From NCBI RefSeq assembly GCF_017811175.1, contig NZ_JACWIJ010000002.1, forward strand, positions 310,001 through 374,000: a DNA stretch of 64,000 nt, read 5' to 3'. The notes beneath the pieces are model-generated. The model searched no databases. It was not told the origin of the DNA and was given only the letters and a program-made list of their open reading frames with translations. Position numbers and translations under genes: made by a program. Of the stretch, positions 53,079-59,957 are shown piece by piece. Positions within the stretch are counted from its first letter, which is position 1. Each line of letters opens with the position of its first letter. Source of the DNA: Melaminivora jejuensis (GTDB lineage: Bacteria; Pseudomonadota; Gammaproteobacteria; Burkholderiales; Burkholderiaceae_C).

Positions 53079-55154
53079 ATGGCCGAAACACCGCCGACAC
53101 CGCCGCAGTTCCCCCATGCTCCCGGCGCCATGAGCGCCAAGGTGCGCGCCTTCGACTGGGCGTCGCACCCGCTGGGGCCGATGGCGGGCTGGCCAGACAC
53201 CCTGCGCGTGGTGCTGGAGCTGATGCTGGCCTCGCACTTTCCCAAGTGCCTGGTTTGGGGCGAGCGGCAGACCACTTTCCACAACGATGCCTACCGCCCC
53301 CTGCTGGGGGACAAGCCCGATGCGCTGGGGCGGCCTTTCCCCGAGGTCTGGCACGAGACCTGGCATCTGGTGGGCGACATGGCGCAGCGCGCGCTGGCCG
53401 GGCAGGCCTCCTTCTGGCAGGACGCACCCTTCACGGTGCAGCGCTACGGCTATCCCGAGCCGACCTTCTTCACCTTCGGCTTCAGCCCGGTGCGCGATGT
53501 CCACGGCGCGGTGGGCGGCTATGTGGTCACGATCATCGAAACCACGCAGAGCAACCACGCACAGCAGCAGCTGCGCGCCGAGGCCAGTTCGCTGGAGCAG
53601 CAGGTCGTGCAGCGCACCGCCGACCGCGACCGGCTGTGGAGCCTGTCGGACGCGCTGATGATGGTGGCCCGGCTGGCTGATGGGGTCATCGTCTCGGTCA
53701 ATCCCGGCTGGACGGTGGCCCTGGGCTGGAGCGAGGCCGAGACCGTGGGCCGCCATGTGCGCGCCTTCGTGCTGGACGAAGACGCCGCCGAGCTGGATGC
53801 CGAAGGCACGCTGCTACGCGCCGGGGCGCCGCGCCGCCAGGTGCGTATGCGTCTGCTGGGGCGCGACGGCCAGTTGCGCACCGTTGCCTGGTCGGTGGTC
53901 TCGGGCGATGGCTTTTTGCACGCCATTGGGCGCGACGAGACCGAGGAGCTGTCGCGTGCGCTGGAGTTGACCGAGGCCCAGGAGCGCTTGCGCCAGGGCC
54001 AGAAGATGGAGGCCATCGGCCAGCTCACCGGCGGCATCGCGCACGACTTCAACAACATGCTGCAGGGCATCGTGCTGCCGCTGCAGCTGATGCAGCGGCG
54101 CCTGCAGCAGGGCCGGGTGCAAGAGGTCGGCAGCTACATCGACACCGCGCTGGCCTCGGCGCGGCGCGCCGCTTCCCTGACCCAGCGGCTGCTGGCCTTC
54201 TCGCGCCGCCAGCCGCTGGATGTGCGTGCCGTCGATGTCGCCGCCGTGCTGGCCGGCCTGCAGACCATGCTGCGCAGCAGCTGCGGCGAGAACATCGCCC
54301 TGTCGGTGCAGGCCGATGAGGATTTGTGGCTGGTCTGCACCGACTTGCACCAGTTGGAAAACGCCGTGCTCAACCTGGCCATCAATGCCCGCGATGCCAT
54401 GCCGGCAGGCGGGCGGCTGCACCTGCAGGCCAGCAACGCGGCCAGGCTTGGCGAGCATGGCGCCGGCAGCGGCAGCAGCGGCCTGGCGGCAGGCGACTAC
54501 GTGCGCCTGAGCGTCTCGGACAGCGGCACCGGCATGGCTGGCGACGTCATCGAGCGCGCCTTCGACCCGTTCTTCACCACCAAGCCCATAGGTCTGGGCA
54601 CCGGCCTGGGCCTGTCCATGATCTACGGCTACATGCGCCAGACCAGCGGCGCGGTGGAGATCGACAGCCAGCCGGGCGTGGGCACCACGGTGCATCTGTA
54701 CCTGCCGCGCTGCGCCGAAGAGCTGCAGCCGGCAGCGCCCGCCGTGCTGCACGCGCAGACGCACGAGCGGCGCCACGATGCCGTGCTGGTGGTCGAGGAC
54801 GATGCCACCGTGCGCGCCACCGTGGTCGAGCTGCTGCAGGAGCTGGGCTTTCAGATCATGCAGGCTGCCGATGGCCATGAGGCCATGGCCTTGCTGTCGG
54901 GGGCGCTGCAGTTCGATCTGCTGGTCACCGATGTCGGCCTACCCGGCCCCAATGGCCGGCAGGTGGCCGATCTGGCGCGCGAGCGCCTGCCGGCCATACA
55001 GGTGCTGCTCATGACCGGCTACGCCGAGCGCGCCGCCTCCAGCGACAGCCTGGTGGGCGATGGCATGGAGCTGCTGGTCAAGCCCTTCGATGCCGGCACC
55101 TTCATGCGCAAGGTGCAGCAGATGATGGGCTGCGAGGGCCAGCCGCCGACGTGA
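53079..55154 (+). CDS. PAS-domain hybrid histidine kinase with C-terminal receiver
   Basis: A 691-residue cytoplasmic kinase. Residues about 20-160 form a PAS-like domain (FDWASHPLGPMAGWPDTLRV, then FTFGFSPVRDVHGAVGGYV), and about 190-310 a second PAS. The HisKA segment is GGIAHDFNNMLQG (His about 323), with HATPase_c (NLAINARDAMPAGG, TTKPIGLGTGLGLSMIYGYM). A receiver at about 565-690 carries VVEDDATVR, phospho-Asp in DLLVTDVGLPG (about 617) and Lys in LVKPFDAGT. Relatives act as photo- or redox-type sensor kinases, but no chromophore cysteine or domain is evident. No partner regulator is nearby. Start ATG 53079, 58 bp after recR. Confidence 0.92.
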   Translation: MAETPPTPPQFPHAPGAMSAKVRAFDWASHPLGPMAGWPDTLRVVLELMLASHFPKCLVWGERQTTFHNDAYRPLLGDKPDALGRPFPEVWHETWHLVGDMAQRALAGQASFWQDAPFTVQRYGYPEPTFFTFGFSPVRDVHGAVGGYVVTIIETTQSNHAQQQLRAEASSLEQQVVQRTADRDRLWSLSDALMMVARLADGVIVSVNPGWTVALGWSEAETVGRHVRAFVLDEDAAELDAEGTLLRAGAPRRQVRMRLLGRDGQLRTVAWSVVSGDGFLHAIGRDETEELSRALELTEAQERLRQGQKMEAIGQLTGGIAHDFNNMLQGIVLPLQLMQRRLQQGRVQEVGSYIDTALASARRAASLTQRLLAFSRRQPLDVRAVDVAAVLAGLQTMLRSSCGENIALSVQADEDLWLVCTDLHQLENAVLNLAINARDAMPAGGRLHLQASNAARLGEHGAGSGSSGLAAGDYVRLSVSDSGTGMAGDVIERAFDPFFTTKPIGLGTGLGLSMIYGYMRQTSGAVEIDSQPGVGTTVHLYLPRCAEELQPAAPAVLHAQTHERRHDAVLVVEDDATVRATVVELLQELGFQIMQAADGHEAMALLSGALQFDLLVTDVGLPGPNGRQVADLARERLPAIQVLLMTGYAERAASSDSLVGDGMELLVKPFDAGTFMRKVQQMMGCEGQPPT

Positions 55155-55228
55155 GGCGAGGCGTGTACGCGGGCAGGGCAGTGTCCTGTCCGGCCTGTCC
55201 GCTGCTGGCGATTGTCAGCAAGTTTTGC

Positions 55229-55280
55229 TATTTAAAAAGTAGCTGCCAGCGCTTGCCAGCATTGGGTTTGCGACTGAAAT
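55229..55280 (+). repeat. Dispersed Comamonadaceae-type repeat, copy 10
   Basis: AAAAAGTAGCTGCCAGCGCT followed by TGCCAGCATTGGGTTTGCG, in the gap between the hybrid kinase gene and the chaperone operon. Confidence 0.75.
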
Positions 55281-55355
55281 CATGCCAAGACAGCGTCCCG
55301 GCCCTGGTGCGTGCCTGAATGCGCCCGGGTGGCCAGCCGTGCCCTACCCCGCGCC

Positions 55356-55853
55356 TCAGGCGCGCAGGAAAGCGCCCAGGCCCGGCACCGGGATTTCCAG
55401 GGGCGCGGCGGCGGACGCGCCCTCGGCTGCTGCGCCTGGCGCAGCAGCGCCGGGCTGGTGCGCCGCCAGGCGTTCCTTCCAGTCTTCGGCGGCGGCGATG
55501 AACTGCTCCACGGTCTGCACGAAGGCCGGCGCCGCCAGGCCCTCGGCGGAGATGCTGCGGCACAGCACGATCTCGCGCATCGGGCCGTCGATGGCCAGGG
55601 TGGCACCGGCCGTGTCGGCGCCGAACAGGTTGGCCTCCAGCAATTGCCGGTACAGCGCAGCGTCGCCCTGCGCCGGTGCAGGGCCGAGCACGCTGTAGAG
55701 CTGGATGACGCCGGCCTCGGCGTCGCGCTCGAAGTCCAGTGCCAGATGGGCGCCGACCATCAGGCGGGCGCAGCCGTGGTCATCGAAGCGCAGGGGCTGG
55801 GACAGGCCGGCGGTCTGGCCCAGGTCGAGCAAAAGCTGGTCGCAGGAGTGCAT
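55356..55853 (-). CDS. CesT-family type III secretion chaperone
   Basis: A 165-residue acidic protein of the Tir-chaperone (CesT/SycT-like) fold. Recognisable parts are LLLDLGQTAGLSQPLRFDD, LMVGAHLALDFERDAEAGVI, the highly typical YRQLLEANLFGADTAGATLA, IVLCRSISAEGLAAPAFVQT and EQFIAAAEDWKERLAAH. A Pro/Ala-rich tail of about 35 residues follows. Such dimeric chaperones bind the N-terminal region of a specific effector and bring it to the secretion ATPase. It is the last gene of a three-gene minus-strand operon, 60 bp after the 820-residue protein, which is its most likely client. Confidence 0.9.
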   Translation of the reverse strand: MHSCDQLLLDLGQTAGLSQPLRFDDHGCARLMVGAHLALDFERDAEAGVIQLYSVLGPAPAQGDAALYRQLLEANLFGADTAGATLAIDGPMREIVLCRSISAEGLAAPAFVQTVEQFIAAAEDWKERLAAHQPGAAAPGAAAEGASAAAPLEIPVPGLGAFLRA

Positions 55854-55913
55854 GGCAGGGGTCTTTCTCGGCAGGTCGGTTCAGTGGAGGGCGGGGGATG
55901 GGGCCGGCGGCGC

Positions 55914-58376
55914 TCAGGGCGCACGCACGGCATCGTAGGTGTACTGCAGCGGATCGTGCATCTGCACCGACAGGTCGGCGCCGATGTGCAGGGCAAAGCG
56001 CAGCTGGGCCTGGCTGTGCGCCGCGTCCAGCATGACCGGCACGCCCACGCCCTCGCGGGCGTTGCGCGGCGCCGGCAGGAAGGCGCTGGCATTGCTCAGG
56101 CCGTAGTCCACCTGCAGGATCAGGCCGCCCTGCCCGTCGCTGGAGAAGGTGTAGCGGTTGTCCTCGTCGCCCATCAGCCGCCCTGGCGTGCCATCGTCCA
56201 GGCGCATCGGGCTTTGCTGGGACATCAGCGCCTGCTGCACGCCGGCCTGCACGTTCTGGTTGGCCAGGCGCGTGGCCAGCAGCAGCAGCGCGTCGTTGTT
56301 GCCGGCCAGTGCACGCAGCTGGGTGACGGCGTTGCCGATCTGCGCGTCCTGGTTGCCGGCGCCCGGGGCCAGCAGGGGCTGGCGCGTGCCATCCGGGGCA
56401 ATCAGGCCGAAGTCGGCGCGTGTCAGATCCTTGATGAAGCCATCGCTGACCAGCGGGTGCTCGGCGTGCGGCGGGTCGGTCTGCGGGTGCTCCAGCATGT
56501 CGTCGATGTTGGCCTGCAGCGCCTCCTGCATGGCCGGGCCGCCCAGGCCGGCACGCATCCGGATGCTGCCGTCGCTGGTGGCTTCGACGCCGTACTGCTG
56601 CTCCACCAGGGCCGCCAGATCGGGCGCCGCGCCGGGCCAGCCGGGTGCGGGCACATCGGCGCCGCGCTCTTGCAAGGCGTTGCCGACGGCCTCGCGCAGC
56701 ATGTACAGGTCGGTGGCGCGGTCGAACATGCGCCGGCCCACCTGCGGGTCGTAGCCGGTCATGTTCATGTCCGACAGCAGCAGCATGGCGCTGTCGGACA
56801 GGGTGGCGCTCAATTCGTCGGCCACCGGACTGCCCAGGCGCTGCGCCAGCGCCTGCAGCGTGGGTGTGTCCAGGCCCTGCAGGGCGTGCGCGGTGAGCTC
56901 GGCGCGGAAGTCCATGATGTCGTCGGCACCGTCGATCTTGCGTCCCAGGTTGCTGTGGACGGTCAGCGCCGTGTCGCCCAGGCGCTGGGCATTGGCCAGG
57001 CTTTGCAGGCCGCCGGTCAGATTGCCGGTGGATAGTGCCTGCAGGGCCGGCTGCAGCCCCTGGGCGTACTGGTCGAAGGCCTCGGTGCGCCGGCGTGCGG
57101 CATCGGCGGCGACTTCGGCCTGTCCGGCTTCGACGCCCAGCTGGCGCAGGCCCTGGCCGAAGGCGTGCAACTGGCTGGAGCTGAGTTCGCTCAGCTGGCT
57201 CAGGTTGAGCGGGGTCAGGTAGTCCTCCAGGTGCGCCAGCGTGCGGGCGTAGGCGGCGTCCAGCTCGGGCGGGAAGTGCTGGCCGTGGACTTCGCTGTGC
57301 TGGCGCAGGTCAGTCAGCGCCTGGCCCATTTCGGCCACTTGCCGAGCAAAGGCCTGGGGGCTGTGCAGCAGCCCGCCGGGATCGTCCACGGCCGGCTCGC
57401 CGTGGCCGAGCAGGGCGGCAAAGCCGTCGGTCAGGCTCTGCTCCAACTGCTCGGAGCGCAAGCCGATGGCGCCCATGAGCACGAACGAGGTGCTGGACGG
57501 CTGGATGGCGCCCAGCTGCCGATCCTCGTGCATCAAGGCGTGCAGCTCGCGCGTGGGCAGGTGGTTGATCATGTCCGCCAGGGGCTGCAGGTCGGCGGGG
57601 TCTTCGGCACCGCTCATGCGCTGCTCCAGCGCCTGCAGTACCAGGGCGCGCTGCAGGTGCTTGAGTTCGTCGCGCGGCAGGCCGCCAAAGCCCTGCTGCT
57701 CCAGCACCTGGCGCGCGGTGTTGTACAGCTCCTGGAAGGCGCGGCCCGTGATGCCCTTGTCCTGCGTCTCGCGTGCCACCATGGCAATGGCCTGATCCAG
57801 GTCGCCCTGCAGGGCCGGGATGCCGGCCTCGACGGCACCTTGCTCCATGGCGCGGCGCACGGCGGCCAAGGTCGGGTCGCCGCGCAGGGCGGAGTTTTCC
57901 GCCATGGCCAGGCCGGTGTGCAGGGCCTGGCGCTGCGCCGGACTCATGTGGGCTAGGTGGACGGCGGTGCGCTGCTCGATCAGCTGTGCGTAGGGCAGGC
58001 CCCGGCTGGTGGCTGGCTGGGCGGTGCCGGGCAGGGACTGCAGCAGGCGCTGCGCCGCCGCGCCATCCACCGAGTGGTTGCCGCTGTGCGAGATGGCGCC
58101 CAGCAAGTCGCCCAGCTGCGCGCTGGTGTCCTTGAGGCCGGCGCGGAACTTGGTGTCGGCGCGCACGCTGTGCGGCGTGACGGCGTTGAGCGCGCGCGAG
58201 GCCAAGTTCTGGATGCCGCGGCCCACGTCCGAGAGCACCCGGCCCAGGCTGCGCGGCGCCTGCGCTTGGCCTTGCTGCACCTGGCGTCCGCCCAGGCTGC
58301 CGACGGGGCTTTGCTGAAAATCATGGCGCAGTGCGATGCCGTGCATCGAGGCGCCGGGCTGGATGACGTGGGACAT
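55914..58376 (-). CDS. Large protein of unknown family, candidate type III effector
   Basis: An 820-residue, mostly helical protein without signal peptide or membrane segments. The N-terminal 60 residues are Gln/Ser/Gly-rich and look disordered (HDFQQSPVGSLGGRQVQQGQ), like a type III secretion and chaperone-binding region. The middle is long amphipathic helices (RAFQELYNTARQVLEQQGFG, LSQLSELSSSQLHAFGQGLR). The C-terminal part is more mixed (DNRYTFSSDGQGGLILQVDY). I recognise no catalytic motif. It is followed by a CesT-type chaperone and preceded by a kinase-like gene, both on the same strand with gaps of about 60 bp. AAAGGAAG precedes ATG 58376. Secretion by a type III system is inferred from context only. 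Confidence 0.62.
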   Translation of the reverse strand: MSHVIQPGASMHGIALRHDFQQSPVGSLGGRQVQQGQAQAPRSLGRVLSDVGRGIQNLASRALNAVTPHSVRADTKFRAGLKDTSAQLGDLLGAISHSGNHSVDGAAAQRLLQSLPGTAQPATSRGLPYAQLIEQRTAVHLAHMSPAQRQALHTGLAMAENSALRGDPTLAAVRRAMEQGAVEAGIPALQGDLDQAIAMVARETQDKGITGRAFQELYNTARQVLEQQGFGGLPRDELKHLQRALVLQALEQRMSGAEDPADLQPLADMINHLPTRELHALMHEDRQLGAIQPSSTSFVLMGAIGLRSEQLEQSLTDGFAALLGHGEPAVDDPGGLLHSPQAFARQVAEMGQALTDLRQHSEVHGQHFPPELDAAYARTLAHLEDYLTPLNLSQLSELSSSQLHAFGQGLRQLGVEAGQAEVAADAARRRTEAFDQYAQGLQPALQALSTGNLTGGLQSLANAQRLGDTALTVHSNLGRKIDGADDIMDFRAELTAHALQGLDTPTLQALAQRLGSPVADELSATLSDSAMLLLSDMNMTGYDPQVGRRMFDRATDLYMLREAVGNALQERGADVPAPGWPGAAPDLAALVEQQYGVEATSDGSIRMRAGLGGPAMQEALQANIDDMLEHPQTDPPHAEHPLVSDGFIKDLTRADFGLIAPDGTRQPLLAPGAGNQDAQIGNAVTQLRALAGNNDALLLLATRLANQNVQAGVQQALMSQQSPMRLDDGTPGRLMGDEDNRYTFSSDGQGGLILQVDYGLSNASAFLPAPRNAREGVGVPVMLDAAHSQAQLRFALHIGADLSVQMHDPLQYTYDAVRAP

Positions 58377-58442
58377 GGTGCGTGGCTTCCTTTCAGCAGA
58401 TGAGTAACCTGGCGGGGTCGTGCGGTTCCAGGCGGCAGGCCG

Positions 58443-59798
58443 TCAGGCGCGCACGAAGTGGTCTGGCAGGTGCGGGCGGCTGAAGTGGTCGGAGGTGGCC
58501 GACAGCGTGTTCATGGCCAGGTCGAAGGCCGCATCGATGGCCTGCGTGCGTGCCGGCTCGTCCAGGGTTTCGGCGTGCTGCAGCTGGGCGATCAGCTGGT
58601 CGCCGGCGCGGCTGATAGCCTCGTCGAAGGCGTTGGGCGCCAGGGCGGCCTGGCCCCCCAGGGCGGCGCTGGCGCATTGCCCCATCAGCTTGTGCAGCGG
58701 GTAGTGCTTGGCCTGCTTGTCCATGTCGTAGTTGAAATACTCGCGTGCGTCGCGCCGCATGGTCTCCAGCTTGCCCGACGAGGCCTGCTTGTGGAACAGG
58801 TAGCGCACGTCGTTGAGCCGGTCGGACTCGCTGGTGACGCCGACCTTGGACTTGCCGAAGTCGATGGCCTTGAGGGTGATGTTGTTCTGCGACTGATCGA
58901 CCGGCTTGTGCACCATCAGGTTGTGCATGTGCAAGTCCTGGTGCGACATGCCGTTTTGGTAGAACACGCGCGCCATGTCCACGGTCTGCATCAGCACGCT
59001 GTGGGCTTCGCGGGCGCTCAGCGTGCCGATCTGGCGATCGAGCTCGCCGCTGGTGACGTGGGCCTGGTCGTACAGGGTGACGGTGGCGTGGGCCTTGTTG
59101 CTGCTGATGCCGGGCAGCATGGCCGATTTTTCCGCTTCGCTCAGCACCTTCTGCGTCGAGACGTAGCGCGCCAGGCTGTCGCTGGTGGCGGCGCGCTCCT
59201 CGACCAGGCGCTCCTTGTCGAAGTCGCGCGCGCCGGTGTTGTCCTCGGCACGCAGCACGCCGCTTCTGGGGTCGAAGCGCTTGTGGACACCGCCCTCCCG
59301 GAAGGCGTCGTCGGTCACGGCGTTGCGCTCGGCCTCCAGATCCTGGCGCTCGTGCTGTCCCAGCCAGTCGGCGGCGCGCGGATGGCCCATGTCGCCCAGT
59401 CCGGTGACCTGGCCCAGGCGGGTTTCGATGGTGCTCCAGGCCTGCGCCGAGACCTGGTCGTGCTTGACCGGCGTGCCCTTGATGCTGTAGGTCAGGTTGG
59501 GCGCCTGCTGCGGGCCTTCGTTGGTGACGGTGAACTGGCTGCGGTCGGCGGCAGTGGCGTACTGGGCCAGGCGCTCGAACTTCTCGAAGGCGCTCAGGCC
59601 GTGGGCGGCGTCGAATTCCTGGGCCAGCTGCTGCAGTGCAGCCTGCTTGGCGCCCCCGCCGAAGACCTGATCCTTGAAGGTGTCGAACCAACCCATCTTC
59701 TGGGCGGCAGCGTTGTTGCCGTCCAGGAATTTCTGGATGCGGCTCTCGCTCAGGGCCAGGGATTGGTTCAGGCCGAAGGAGATGTTGATCTTGTCCAT
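58443..59798 (-). CDS. Protein-kinase-like protein, candidate type III effector
   Basis: A 451-residue protein without signal peptide. The N-terminal 110 residues (SLALSESRIQKFLDGNNAAA, then FEKFERLAQYATAADRSQF) precede a kinase-like C-terminal domain. Its catalytic loop HQDLHMHNLMV has Asp288 and Asn293 in HxDxxxxN spacing, and KAIDFGKSKVGVT has the DFG-type Asp313, 25 residues later. A later helix (DEPARTQAIDAAFDLAMNTL) closes the domain. No clear glycine-rich loop was recognised. Type III effector kinases such as OspG/NleH have similarly reduced kinase folds. It is the first gene of the operon, divergent from pbpC. The first of three genes sharing a chaperone supports secretion, but no apparatus is in view. 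Confidence 0.68.
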   Translation of the reverse strand: MDKINISFGLNQSLALSESRIQKFLDGNNAAAQKMGWFDTFKDQVFGGGAKQAALQQLAQEFDAAHGLSAFEKFERLAQYATAADRSQFTVTNEGPQQAPNLTYSIKGTPVKHDQVSAQAWSTIETRLGQVTGLGDMGHPRAADWLGQHERQDLEAERNAVTDDAFREGGVHKRFDPRSGVLRAEDNTGARDFDKERLVEERAATSDSLARYVSTQKVLSEAEKSAMLPGISSNKAHATVTLYDQAHVTSGELDRQIGTLSAREAHSVLMQTVDMARVFYQNGMSHQDLHMHNLMVHKPVDQSQNNITLKAIDFGKSKVGVTSESDRLNDVRYLFHKQASSGKLETMRRDAREYFNYDMDKQAKHYPLHKLMGQCASAALGGQAALAPNAFDEAISRAGDQLIAQLQHAETLDEPARTQAIDAAFDLAMNTLSATSDHFSRPHLPDHFVRA

Positions 59799-59957
59799 GG
59801 TGCGTGCCTTGGCCGGTGGGCCGGGGTGGTGAAGAAGACCCTCATGAGTGGCAGTTGCACGGCGGTGGTTCCAGGCCAGCGCCGGCGTGCAGACGAAAAT
59901 GCCTGGGCAGTGCTGCATGGCAGCTTCCTGCCGCAAAGATGAGAAAAGGACACTGGG
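59799..59957. other. Divergent promoter region between the kinase-like gene and pbpC
   Basis: A 159-bp region. I looked for a plant-pathogen-type PIP/hrpII box (TTCGB-N16-TTCGB) on the effector-gene side and found only single half sites. AAAAGGA at 59944-59950 is the ribosome-binding site of pbpC. Confidence 0.45.

Noticed and set aside
59799..59957. A PIP/hrpII box in front of the effector operon
   Set aside because: Only single TTCG half sites were seen, with no second half at the required 16-bp spacing.
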